Shown here in pieces: positions 46,043 to 54,060 of a stretch of 64,000 nucleotides of DNA. Every line of letters starts with the position of its first letter. Position 1 is the first letter of the stretch. Source of the stretch: WLXB01 sp040221475 (GTDB lineage: Bacteria > Pseudomonadota > Alphaproteobacteria > Rhodospirillales > Rhodospirillaceae); assembly GCA_040221475.1 (NCBI GenBank), contig JAVKEJ010000036.1, positions 1-64,000 of the forward strand. Reading direction: 5' to 3'. Made by a program: the position numbers and the translations under genes. The notes under the pieces were generated by a model. That model did no database searches, had not been told where the DNA came from, and saw nothing but the letters and a program-made list of their open reading frames with translations.

Positions 46043-48349
46043 TTAGACCGAAACCAGTCCCGATACGGCCACCGGCAGAGAGCGCAGGCGCTGGCCGGTG
46101 GCGTTATAGATGGCGCTTGTGAGCGCAGGCGCCACAGCAGGTACGCCGACCTCGCCCATACCGCCCGGGTGTCCGCCCTGGGCCATAATATGGGTTTCGA
46201 TTTTCTTCGGCACTTCGGCCATGGTCATAAGGCGGTAACCATCAAAGTTGCTTTGCACGACCTTGCCGTCTTCCACATCAATCTGGCCCCACAGCGCGGC
46301 AGACAACGCATCGATGACCGAACTTTCAATCTGGGCCTCAACAATGTTGGGGTTCACAACGGTGTGCGGGTCAACCACGGTGACGACGCGGTCCACGGTC
46401 AACTCACCCTCGGCCGACACGGTAACTTCCACCACCTGACCAACGTAAGAGCGGAACGCTTCAACAAAAGCCACGCCACGCCCGCGACGGGAGCCTGCGG
46501 GACCGGGTGCGAGCGGTTTGCCCCAATCGCCTTTTTCGGCGGTGGCGTCGAGCACCGCGACCATCTCTGGCTTGTGACTGAGCAGGCTGCGGCGGAACTC
46601 CACCGGATCGCGGCCAGCGGCCTCCGCCACTTCATCAATGAAGGCTTCCTGATAAAAGCCGTTGTGCGACATGGTCACACTGCGCCAGTTGCCGTTGGGC
46701 ACCGGGTTTTCCTGGGCGTTGAGCGCCAGGCGCACAGACGGGAACTGATACGGCGAGCTGCTCATCGGCATGATCATGCTGATGTCGTCTTTGGCTTCGA
46801 ACATCACGAAGCTGCCGTTGCGGGTGTTGAAGTCCGCACTGACTGGCTTGCCCACAATGACAAAGTCCAGCGCGGTCATGTTGCCGTCATCATCCAAACC
46901 GGCGCGGAAGCGGGCGGCCGTGGCGGGGCGATAGGTATCCTGCTGGACGTCTTCTTCACGGCTCCAGGTCATTTTGACCGGCGTGCCAGGAAGTTCCTTG
47001 GCGATGGCCGTGACCTGACGGATGAAGTCCATATCGGCGCGGCGGCCAAAGCCCCCGCCCATCAATGTGGCTTGCACGTCAACGTTTTCTTTTTTGATTC
47101 CGGCAATGCGCGCCGCCTGGGTGGCCGTTTGACTCATCGACTGGCTCGGCGACCACACTTTGATGCGGGCATCTTCCGGATCACCAGTTTCTGACTCTTC
47201 GTACAGCGCGGCAGCACCCATGGGCTCCATGCAGACGTGGGCCAAATACGGGGTTTCATACACGGCTTCGACGGTTTTGGTGGCGCGCTCCCAATCGGCG
47301 GTGAAGGTTTCGTCCTCCTTCAACACGTTGGCGTTGGCGTCGTCAAACAGTGAGGCGTATTCCTTCAGCGCCGCTTTGGTGCTGAAGGGTGTGCCTTCGG
47401 GGACGTTCCACGACACATCCATTTCGGTGACAGCTTTCTGCGCGATCCAGGTGCTTTCGGCGACCACCGCAACCGCGTTGTCCAACACGGGCAGGACCGC
47501 AATGACACCGTCGCGGGCCATGGCGGAGTCCGCATCGAAGGTGTCGACTGTACCGCCGAAGACTGGGCTATGACGGACAGCCGCGTACACCATGCCGGGG
47601 ATTTTGACATCAATGCCAAAAACGGCGGAGCCATCGCTCTTCTCGGGCGTGTCCAGACGTTTGACCGGTGTGTTGAGCAATGTGAATTCTGACGGGTCTT
47701 TGACCTTGGCATCGCCGGGCGGGGTAAAGGCGGCCGCGGCTTCGGCCAATGCGCCATAGCTGAGCGAACGCCCGGAGGCCGCGTGAATGACCTGGCTTTT
47801 CTCGGTGGTGAGTTCGCTTTCCGGCACATCCAGTTGCTCAGCGGCGGCCTGGACCAGCATGGCGCGGGTGGCCGCACCAACCGTGCGGAGATAATTGTAG
47901 TTGCCGAGAATGGTGCTGGAGCCCCCGGTGATGGTCAGGCCAATCAGCGGTGTGACTTTGTACATCAGGTCGCGGGTGATGTCGGCGGCGGTGCCGGGCT
48001 CCATAAACATTACGGGGATGGCTTCGCCGACCACGTAAGAACCGTAATCTTTATCGAGCGGGGCGAGTTCGTATTCCACATCGTCCCAATTGGCATCCAG
48101 GTCTTCGGCGACCAGCATAGGGATGGCGGTGGTGACGCCCTGGCCTAATTCAGCCTGGGGCACAGCGACGGTGATTTTACCGCTGGGGGCAATTTTCACA
48201 TAGGCATGCAGTACAAAGGAACCCGGCGTAGACTTGGCAAACTTGGGCTTGGCATCGCCGTCTTTGAGACTGTCGAGACCATAGGCAACGGCAAGACCGC
48301 CACCGGCTGCGAGACCAGAAACAATGAGGCTGCGACGTGTCAGTTTCAT
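46043..48349 (-). CDS. Molybdopterin-binding aldehyde dehydrogenase/oxidoreductase large subunit (IorB-like), Tat-exported
   Basis: A 768-residue protein of the xanthine oxidase family, closest in layout to the beta subunit of isoquinoline 1-oxidoreductase. I start it at ATG 48349, with GGGGAA about seven bases upstream; it then begins with a twin-arginine signal (KLTRRSLIVSGLAAGGGLAV). Molybdopterin-binding motifs follow: AVPQAELGQGVTTAIPMLVA (about 70), VDVQATLMGGGFGRRADMDF (about 325), and the C-terminal GGHPGGMGEVGVPAVAPAL with the likely catalytic Glu. The [2Fe-2S] small subunit gene that normally sits beside it is not in the flanking 2 kb on either side. The substrate is unknown; export to the periplasm is likely. 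Confidence 0.9.
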   Translation of the reverse strand: MKLTRRSLIVSGLAAGGGLAVAYGLDSLKDGDAKPKFAKSTPGSFVLHAYVKIAPSGKITVAVPQAELGQGVTTAIPMLVAEDLDANWDDVEYELAPLDKDYGSYVVGEAIPVMFMEPGTAADITRDLMYKVTPLIGLTITGGSSTILGNYNYLRTVGAATRAMLVQAAAEQLDVPESELTTEKSQVIHAASGRSLSYGALAEAAAAFTPPGDAKVKDPSEFTLLNTPVKRLDTPEKSDGSAVFGIDVKIPGMVYAAVRHSPVFGGTVDTFDADSAMARDGVIAVLPVLDNAVAVVAESTWIAQKAVTEMDVSWNVPEGTPFSTKAALKEYASLFDDANANVLKEDETFTADWERATKTVEAVYETPYLAHVCMEPMGAAALYEESETGDPEDARIKVWSPSQSMSQTATQAARIAGIKKENVDVQATLMGGGFGRRADMDFIRQVTAIAKELPGTPVKMTWSREEDVQQDTYRPATAARFRAGLDDDGNMTALDFVIVGKPVSADFNTRNGSFVMFEAKDDISMIMPMSSSPYQFPSVRLALNAQENPVPNGNWRSVTMSHNGFYQEAFIDEVAEAAGRDPVEFRRSLLSHKPEMVAVLDATAEKGDWGKPLAPGPAGSRRGRGVAFVEAFRSYVGQVVEVTVSAEGELTVDRVVTVVDPHTVVNPNIVEAQIESSVIDALSAALWGQIDVEDGKVVQSNFDGYRLMTMAEVPKKIETHIMAQGGHPGGMGEVGVPAVAPALTSAIYNATGQRLRSLPVAVSGLVSV

Positions 48350-48676
48350 GGGTAGTTCCCCGTTCAAAGCGTGGCCATTCAATAGGCCAAAGACTATAGA
48401 GCATATCGGTAGTCGGCGCGGCCCAAACAAGCAACATTTTTAGGCGTTACGCGTGCACCGAGTGGTCAGATTGGGATCAAAACGCCGTGAAATAGGGGAA
48501 ATAGAGGAAATTACCGCCATGGCCCTTGTTCTTGTGGTGTTTCTTGGATTCGGGCGGCGAAGATTGGGGCGACACAGACACCTGCTGTGCGGTGGGGTCT
48601 TACGGGAGGGCGGCAAAGAAGGCTATAGTCCGGCTTTAAGACCTCAACAAACACCACAGCACAGGGAGACCGCCAC
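48350..48676. other. Divergent intergenic region
   Basis: These 327 bases separate two divergent genes for Tat-exported enzymes. I see a short hairpin (TGGCC/GGCCA near 48372-48389) but no promoter of good quality and no gene. Confidence 0.6.
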
Positions 48677-49555
48677 ATGTCTGACGAGCTTATTGACCTA
48701 GACTGCGATGAACAGTGTTTCAGCACCAAGCCCATAACCCGCCGCACCTTTGGCGTTGGCACCGTGGCCGCTGCCGGATTGATCAGCGGTGCCGACACCG
48801 CCTCTGCCGCACTGCCCGTGACAGAAACCGATGTGATGATTGAAACGCCCGACGGCACTTGTGATGCGGTGTTCTTCCATCCGACCGAAGGCAAACATCC
48901 AGGCGTATTGAAGTGGCCCGACATTCGGGGCCTGCGGGACGCCTTCCGCGACATGGGCCGTCGGCTGGCCGGGGAAGGCTACGCCGTGCTGGTGCCCAAC
49001 CCCTTCTACCGCGATGGCCCTGCGCCCCTGCCCGGCCCAGACTTCAACTTCGCCACAGACCGGCAAATGGTGATGGGGCTGATGGGCAATCTGGTCGCCG
49101 AGGGTGCCGCAGAGCGCGATGCCACGGCCTTCGTAAACTGGATGGATGGACAAGACGCCGTCGACACAGCCAAGAAGATGGGCACAACGGGCTACTGCAT
49201 GGGCGGACCCTTGACCATGCGCACGGCAGCGCATGTGCCAAACCGCATTGGCGCTGCAGGCTCGTTCCATGGCGGGGGGTTGGTGACCGACCGTCCCAGC
49301 AGCCCGCATTTGATGATTCCCAAAATGCAGGTCAGTTATCACGTGGCTATTGCCGCCGATGATGACAGCAAAGAGCCCGAGGCCAAGAACGTGCTGCGCG
49401 CAGCCTTCGATGACGCTGGCGTGCCGGCAACCATCGAAGTGTATGAAGGCGCGTTGCATGGCTGGTGCGTGCCGGACAGTTCCAGCTACAACGAAGTGCA
49501 AGCCGAGCGGGCCTGGAGCACACTGATGGACTTGTTTAAAAGCACGATTGCGTAA
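48677..49555 (+). CDS. Dienelactone hydrolase family protein with Tat signal
   Basis: A 292-residue alpha/beta hydrolase. A twin-arginine signal (KPITRRTFGVGTVAAAGLIS) predicts export of the folded protein, unlike most dienelactone hydrolases, which are cytoplasmic. The nucleophile is the Cys in GTTGYCMGGPLTMRTA (about 176), with an acid in IAADDDSKEP (about 230) and the His in YEGALHGWCVP (about 262), so the Cys-Asp-His triad is complete. AGGGAG lies about nine bases before the ATG. It faces the Mo-enzyme gene divergently and is followed by a strong terminator. The substrate is unknown. Confidence 0.9.
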   Translation: MSDELIDLDCDEQCFSTKPITRRTFGVGTVAAAGLISGADTASAALPVTETDVMIETPDGTCDAVFFHPTEGKHPGVLKWPDIRGLRDAFRDMGRRLAGEGYAVLVPNPFYRDGPAPLPGPDFNFATDRQMVMGLMGNLVAEGAAERDATAFVNWMDGQDAVDTAKKMGTTGYCMGGPLTMRTAAHVPNRIGAAGSFHGGGLVTDRPSSPHLMIPKMQVSYHVAIAADDDSKEPEAKNVLRAAFDDAGVPATIEVYEGALHGWCVPDSSSYNEVQAERAWSTLMDLFKSTIA

Positions 49556-49592
49556 GTTCAGCTTCGCCGCGCCTTCACCTGCGACCCAAATA

Positions 49593-49714
49593 TAGAGCCG
49601 GGGCAGATGTTAAGACTGCCCCGGTTTTACATAAGGTGATCGCGCGTTTGCGTTAAAGTGCGGGTGCACTTTAATGCGCAGCAGCGCATGTGAACCGGCT
49701 CTAGCAAACGCGCG
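49593..49714. other. Highly structured intergenic element with interlocked inverted repeats
   Basis: Five perfect or near-perfect stems lie within 122 bases. TAGAGCCGG (49593-49601) pairs with CCGGCTCTA (49695-49703). CGCGCGTTTGC (49641-49651) pairs with GCAAACGCGCG (49704-49714). TTAAAGTGC (49653-49661) pairs with GCACTTTAA (49666-49674), and ATGCGC with GCGCAT (49674-49689). The terminator hairpin of the dienelactone hydrolase gene (49598-49624) shares bases with the first arm. The two long-range pairs cross, as in a pseudoknot, with their right arms directly adjacent. No known RNA family is recognised. Confidence 0.7.
49598..49629 (+). terminator. Intrinsic terminator after the dienelactone hydrolase gene
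   Basis: CCGGGGCAG (49598-49606) pairs perfectly with CTGCCCCGG (49616-49624) around a nine-base loop, followed by TTTT. The left arm overlaps the arm of a competing long-range stem, so the two folds exclude each other. Confidence 0.75.
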
Positions 49715-49755
49715 TACAAGACTTCAAACACACTCGTTCTGGATACTCTTTTCTC

Positions 49756-50763
49756 TTGACCTCTTCTGCTCCTCCAAAAATTGCGATCATCGGCGCTGGT
49801 GTCGCCGGACTGAGTTGTGCGCAGGTTTTAACGCAGCACGGCTATAGACCCATCGTGTTTGAAAAAAGCCGTGGCACCGGCGGGCGCATGGCCACCCGTC
49901 GCATCAGCGATGGTCTGACCTTTGATCACGGCGCACAATTCGTCACCGCCCGCACCGCTGCGTTTAGAGCTGTGCTAGAGAAAGCCCATGCGACCGGCAC
50001 CCTGGTGCCTTGGGTGCCAACGGTGCTGGATGACCGGCCGGGCGTTAAAGCGCCCCCACCCAGTGCAGAACGGCCCTGGTATGTCGGCACCCCTGGCATG
50101 AACGCCTTGGCTAAGGCTCTGGCGGGCAAGCTGGCCGTGCAGTTTTCGACACGGGTCATGGCCCTGGAGCGAGGTACCAACGGCTGGCGCTTGCAAACAT
50201 CGTTCGACCCCAAGGGCGAACTGTTTGATTACGTGGTCTGCACCGTTCCGGCCCCGCAAGCACGAGCCATGCTGCACCGGGACTCGCAAACGGCCCAGCA
50301 GTTGAAGCACGTGACCATGGCCCCCTGCTGGACCTTGATGCTGAGCCTCGCCTCCCCACTGACAGACCGTTTTGACGCCTGGCGATCAGAACAGGGAGAG
50401 ATTGGATGGGCCGCCTGCAATGCGAGCAAAGCTGGTCGCACGGGAGACAGAACCAGTTGGGTGATCCAGATGGACTCGGCATGGAGCGAAGCCCATATTG
50501 AATTGGACGAGGATGACGTCAGCAAGAAAATTCTGGCCCTGCTGGCTGACATTATTGGACATCCTATTCCGGATATTGAATTTGCCACGGCGCACCGCTG
50601 GCGCTACGCCCACACCAGAACGCCGCTGGGAAAACCGTTCGCGCAGGATACCAACACGAGTCTGTTCTTGGGGGGCGATTGGGCTTTAGGCAACTCCGTT
50701 GAATACGCTTTTGAAAGCGGCCAGGCGATGGGTCAGGCACTGGTAGATCGGCTACAGGCGTGA
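49756..50763 (+). CDS. FAD-dependent oxidoreductase (renalase/amine-oxidase-like)
   Basis: A 335-residue flavoprotein. The N-terminal dinucleotide fold is clear (KIAIIGAGVAGLSCAQVLTQ, then FEKSRGTGGRMATRR), and the C-terminal FAD part reads LFLGGDWALGNSVEYAFESG. The layout is that of small bacterial renalase-like proteins; substrates of that group include isomers of NAD(P)H, but I cannot assign one here. The start is TTG 49756. It shares the GTGA overlap with the following SDR gene, so the two are coupled. Confidence 0.85.
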   Translation: MTSSAPPKIAIIGAGVAGLSCAQVLTQHGYRPIVFEKSRGTGGRMATRRISDGLTFDHGAQFVTARTAAFRAVLEKAHATGTLVPWVPTVLDDRPGVKAPPPSAERPWYVGTPGMNALAKALAGKLAVQFSTRVMALERGTNGWRLQTSFDPKGELFDYVVCTVPAPQARAMLHRDSQTAQQLKHVTMAPCWTLMLSLASPLTDRFDAWRSEQGEIGWAACNASKAGRTGDRTSWVIQMDSAWSEAHIELDEDDVSKKILALLADIIGHPIPDIEFATAHRWRYAHTRTPLGKPFAQDTNTSLFLGGDWALGNSVEYAFESGQAMGQALVDRLQA

Positions 50764-51545
50764 CCGCGCCCAGCAAACACGCACCCAGCAAACATGCACC
50801 CAGCCTCTCGTCTTTCGGGTCAAACCTACGCGCCGTGGTTATAGGGGCCTCGGGCGGTATTGGAGCAGCCGTAGTGGAAGCACTCACCGCAGATGACAAC
50901 GTCGACAGGGTTTACGGATTATCGCGAAACCCTATTCACGCCTCTTCTGGGAAAGAGTCTTGGATGGCAGCCGACTTAGAACGCGAAGACACGTTAGGTC
51001 TTGCGGCCGAGGCAATTGCGAAAGATGGCGGGGCCGTGCATCTGGTGTTTGTCGCAACTGGAATTCTACATCAGGGCGATGACATCACGCCGGAAAAATC
51101 TTGGCGCGCGTTGTCGGGCCCCACCTTGGAAGCGCTGTTCAAGATCAACACCATCGGGCCCTCGCTGGCCGCCAAACATTTTCTGCCCCTGTTGGACAAA
51201 GACAGAAAATCTGTGTTTGCGGCGTTGTCGGCCCGGGTCGGCAGCATCGAAGATAACCGGCTGGGCGGCTGGCACGCATACCGGGCATCGAAAGCCGCGC
51301 TGAACATGATGATTAAAACCCTGTCGATTGAGTTGGCGTTTCGCTCACCCCAGGCGCTGTGCGTGGGCTTGCACCCCGGCACCGTGGATACGGCGCTGTC
51401 TGAGCCGTTTCAGAAAGGTGTGACCAACGACAAACTGTTCTCGCCCGCGCAGTCAGCGGGCTACCTGTTGAATGTTGTGAACGGCTTAACAGCCGAAGAC
51501 TCTGGCCATGTGTTTGCCTGGGATGGGAAACGTATTCCGGCATAA
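50760..51545 (+). CDS. Short-chain dehydrogenase/reductase family protein
   Basis: A 261-residue SDR with the cofactor motif VVIGASGGIGAAVVEAL (about 26-42) and the active-site Ser...Tyr-x-x-x-Lys in ALSARVGSIEDN and GWHAYRASKAALN (Y about 175, K about 179). It ends like the CsgA/YciK-type SDRs. The substrate is unknown. GTG 50760 overlaps the stop of the flavoprotein gene. The first residues are a short tandem repeat (APSKHAPSKHAPS), encoded by a 15-bp DNA repeat, so the true start could be further in. Confidence 0.88.
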   Translation: MTAPSKHAPSKHAPSLSSFGSNLRAVVIGASGGIGAAVVEALTADDNVDRVYGLSRNPIHASSGKESWMAADLEREDTLGLAAEAIAKDGGAVHLVFVATGILHQGDDITPEKSWRALSGPTLEALFKINTIGPSLAAKHFLPLLDKDRKSVFAALSARVGSIEDNRLGGWHAYRASKAALNMMIKTLSIELAFRSPQALCVGLHPGTVDTALSEPFQKGVTNDKLFSPAQSAGYLLNVVNGLTAEDSGHVFAWDGKRIPA

Positions 51546-51593
51546 ACAACAAGCCGGATTCCGGCGTAGTAATCACGCCAATTTCAGCGCACT

Positions 51594-51632
51594 CAAAAAC
51601 CCCGTCGCACAATTTTGCACGACGGGGTTTTC
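51594..51632. terminator. Bidirectional terminator between SDR and fasciclin genes
   Basis: CCCCGTCG (51600-51607) pairs with CGACGGGG (51620-51627), with A-rich left and T-rich right flanks. It would end both convergent transcripts. Confidence 0.85.
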
Positions 51633-51652
51633 CAGATGAGAATCGTTTCGCC

Positions 51653-52135
51653 TTACTCGGGCAGAACGACCGTATCGATGACGTGAATGACGCCATTATC
51701 GGCTTCAATGTCAGCGGTTACGACCGTGGCGTTATCAACCATGACGCCGTCGGTGGCATCGATTGATAAGGACTGGCCTTGCACGGTTTCAGCTTCGAGC
51801 GTCTGGCCCGCGATATCTGCTGACATCACTTTGCCAGAGAGGACGTGGTAAGTCAGAACAGCAACAAGCTGATCTTTGTTTTCTGGCTTCAACAGGTTTT
51901 CGACGGTGCCAGCAGGCAGTTTCGCAAACGCATCATCGGTTGGTGCGAATACGGTGAACGGACCTGGGCTGGACAGAGTTTCCACCAGGCCAGCGGCTTG
52001 AACAGCCGCAACCAATGTATTGAACGAACCAGCGGCAACTGCGGTTTCAACAATGTTCGCGGCTTTGGCTGCACCAGCGGATAAGGCCAAGCTGGCAGCA
52101 ACAGCAACGGATGCAAGAACGGTCTTATAGGTCAT
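51653..52135 (-). CDS. Fasciclin (FAS1) domain secreted protein
   Basis: A 160-residue protein from ATG 52135, with GGAG about seven bases upstream. A signal peptide (TYKTVLASVAVAASLALSAG, AAKA) is followed by a single FAS1 domain: NIVETAVAAGSFNTLVAAVQ, the H1 motif GPFTVFAPTDDAFAKLPAGT, YHVLSGKVMSADIAG, and the H2 motif ADNGVIHVIDTVVLPE at the very end. FAS1 proteins serve in adhesion or surface interactions; some are induced by stress or symbiosis. It is transcribed alone. Confidence 0.93.
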   Translation of the reverse strand: MTYKTVLASVAVAASLALSAGAAKAANIVETAVAAGSFNTLVAAVQAAGLVETLSSPGPFTVFAPTDDAFAKLPAGTVENLLKPENKDQLVAVLTYHVLSGKVMSADIAGQTLEAETVQGQSLSIDATDGVMVDNATVVTADIEADNGVIHVIDTVVLPE

Positions 52136-52451
52136 GAAGGTCTCCAAGGTACCTTGAGGGGGATAGGGGACGATCTGCTCAATGGTTTGACAGAACGCTG
52201 TTGGGTAACGCACTGCTTACGCCCCACCCAAGCTGCTGGATCAGACCCGGCTGTTTAACACCACACTCGGGAAAGGGGTGAATAGCCCTACAATTTTACG
52301 GCAGCCGCAAAACGACTCACCCCGCACAAGGGAACTCTGCCGTAGGTCACAAAGTATCTAGTTACTCCACCTAAATCTGAATCTCTCAAAAAACCTAATC
52401 AATTGATATTATTCACTTTATTATAGAAATCATGGAAAAACAGAAACCTGC

Positions 52452-52481
52452 TTGACACAAATGTTCTTGTATTGTTCTTAT
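52452..52481 (+). promoter_or_regulatory. Promoter of the Y-family polymerase gene
   Basis: A perfect -35 TTGACA (52452-52457) is followed after 18 bases by TCTTAT (52476-52481). The LexA box lies inside this promoter, so bound LexA would block it. Confidence 0.6.
52463..52477 (+). promoter_or_regulatory. LexA (SOS) box, alphaproteobacterial type
   Basis: GTTC-TTGTATT-GTTC is an exact match to the direct-repeat GTTC-N7-GTTC operator known for LexA in alphaproteobacteria. It lies between the -35 and -10 elements, 53 bases before the start codon. Confidence 0.85.
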
Positions 52482-52529
52482 CTCGGCTCATTGCTTGGCG
52501 ATTAAACGTAAACACGAAAGTAAACACAC

Positions 52530-53783
52530 ATGCGCCGCGCCGAGACTATAGAAAAGCTTTATCTCGACTTTGACGGGTTCTTTGCCTCTGTCATGCAGCA
52601 AGCCATGCCTGAACTGCGGGGGCGGCCTGTCGGCATCATTCCGTTTGAAACGTCGGCGGCCTATTCAACCTCTGTGATTGCCTGCTCGAAGGAAGCCAAA
52701 GCGGCCGGCTGCTCAAATGTGATGCGCGTCCCGGAAGCTTTAGACCTCTGCCCGGAGCTTGTTCTTGTCACCCAGCGCCCAGACTTGTTCCGCCGGGCAC
52801 ATAATGCCCTGCTTAACGAGATCACCTGCGAGATCCCGATTGAGACGGTCAAATCCATTGATGAAATGACCTGTAGCCTCGACACCTCTGCGATCGCTGA
52901 TCCCGCACACCTGGCACAGAACATCAAACAGCGGATCAAAAACAACATCGGCGAGTACATCACCTGTTCCATTGGCTTTGCCGCCAATCGGTTTCTGGCC
53001 AAGATGGCCTGTAAAATGGATAAGCCGAATGGCGTGACGATTTGGCAGCCCGAAAAAATGCCTGGCCCTTTATTCGCCCTCCCCTTGAGCGATATCCCAG
53101 GTGTGGGCAAGAAAATAGAGCGCCGCCTTAACGCGGCGAACATCTGGAGCATTGCTGATCTGTGGGACACTCAACCAAAACACCTGCGCAGCCTCTGGGG
53201 CAACGTCAACGGTGAACGCATGTGGTACGCTCTGCACGGCTACGACATCTACGCCACGCCAACGGGGCGTGGCATGTTCGGACATGGACGCGTGCTTCCT
53301 CCCAACTGGCGGGACCGCCTGCATGCCCAGTCCTGCTCGCGGCTGCTGTTGACCAAAGCCGCCCGGCGCATGCGGCGCGAGGGGTATTTCGCAGGGATGC
53401 TATCCCTTTGGATTAAGATGCGTCAGGGAAGATGGTCAGACAGCCTTGAGCTTCCCTCTGTTCAGGATGACCACGCCTGTCTTAAGGCACTCACAGCCCT
53501 CTGGGATAAAGCCGCGAAACACCTCCCTCTTAAAGCTGAAATCCTTCGGGTTGGCGTTACCCTGCACAGGCTTTCCGCCGCACATGCAAGACAACTCGAT
53601 CTCTTAGAAAACGACGATGAAGAACGGCAGCGCTGCGAAGTTCTCAGCACCGCCATTGATGCTTTAAACCGGAAGTTCGGCAAACGCGTGGTGACGCTTG
53701 GCCCATGGACCCCACCGCCCGGCGGCTATGCGGGTGGCAAAATTGCCTACAACCGGATCCCATCCGCGGAGGATTTCTGGTGA
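52530..53783 (+). CDS. Y-family DNA polymerase (DinB/ImuB-like group)
   Basis: A 417-residue translesion polymerase. The palm metal ligands are present: YLDFDGFFASV (D13) and KSIDEM (D111, E112), so it should be catalytically active, unlike ImuB. The HhH thumb is seen in LSDIPGVGKKIERRLNAANI (about 190), and a little-finger-like region follows. It is one of the proteins often annotated as ImpB/MucB/SamB in alphaproteobacteria, and differs from ordinary DinB by the extra Cys-rich N-terminal part (IACSKEAKAAGCSNVMRVPE). It is controlled by an SOS box and is coupled (GTGA) to a small four-cysteine protein gene. Confidence 0.92.
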   Translation: MRRAETIEKLYLDFDGFFASVMQQAMPELRGRPVGIIPFETSAAYSTSVIACSKEAKAAGCSNVMRVPEALDLCPELVLVTQRPDLFRRAHNALLNEITCEIPIETVKSIDEMTCSLDTSAIADPAHLAQNIKQRIKNNIGEYITCSIGFAANRFLAKMACKMDKPNGVTIWQPEKMPGPLFALPLSDIPGVGKKIERRLNAANIWSIADLWDTQPKHLRSLWGNVNGERMWYALHGYDIYATPTGRGMFGHGRVLPPNWRDRLHAQSCSRLLLTKAARRMRREGYFAGMLSLWIKMRQGRWSDSLELPSVQDDHACLKALTALWDKAAKHLPLKAEILRVGVTLHRLSAAHARQLDLLENDDEERQRCEVLSTAIDALNRKFGKRVVTLGPWTPPPGGYAGGKIAYNRIPSAEDFW

Positions 53784-54034
53784 GTTGGCTTGAGGATACC
53801 GTGCTGCGGGATTTAGATGACTCGGTCATTATAGAATCAACCTGCATGAAATGCCTTCATACCTGGTTGCAAAGCCCCGTGCAGCTTCTGCTGAAAGTGG
53901 ATCATCGCGATATTCGCCTTGATGAGGTGCAGACGCATCTGGGTTGCCCTCGACCGGGGTGCCGACATACAGGCGTTAAACTCACCCTCATCCGGCGTGA
54001 AGACGTCAGCGGCTTTGTCGGCGGTATGCCTTAG
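53780..54034 (+). CDS. Small four-cysteine protein coupled to the Y-family polymerase
   Basis: An 84-residue protein from GTG 53780, which overlaps the polymerase stop (GTGA). C22 and C25 (STCMKCLHTW) and C56 and C61 (GCPRPGC) would make one zinc site, with a helix-rich segment between. I know of no characterised family. Coupling to an SOS polymerase suggests that it works with it, for example as a processivity or clamp-contact factor (inference). A longer frame begins at 53705 but lies inside the polymerase gene in another frame. Confidence 0.75.
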   Translation: MSWLEDTVLRDLDDSVIIESTCMKCLHTWLQSPVQLLLKVDHRDIRLDEVQTHLGCPRPGCRHTGVKLTLIRREDVSGFVGGMP

Positions 54035-54060
54035 CTCCGTCTCAAGAGGGATGAATGCTC

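Larger units (their letters stand above)
52136..52529. other. Divergent intergenic region with the SOS promoter
   Basis: These 394 bases separate the fasciclin gene and the Y-family polymerase gene. The right part is AT-rich and holds the promoter and LexA box that are listed separately. No gene is seen in it. Confidence 0.7.

Noticed and set aside
46169..47194. A 341-codon plus-strand frame
   Set aside because: It is antisense to the Mo-enzyme gene, His/Arg-rich, and typical of shadows in GC-rich coding DNA.
53705..53779. An earlier start for the four-cysteine protein
   Set aside because: The extra 25 codons lie inside the polymerase gene in another frame; the GTG overlapping the polymerase stop is the natural start.
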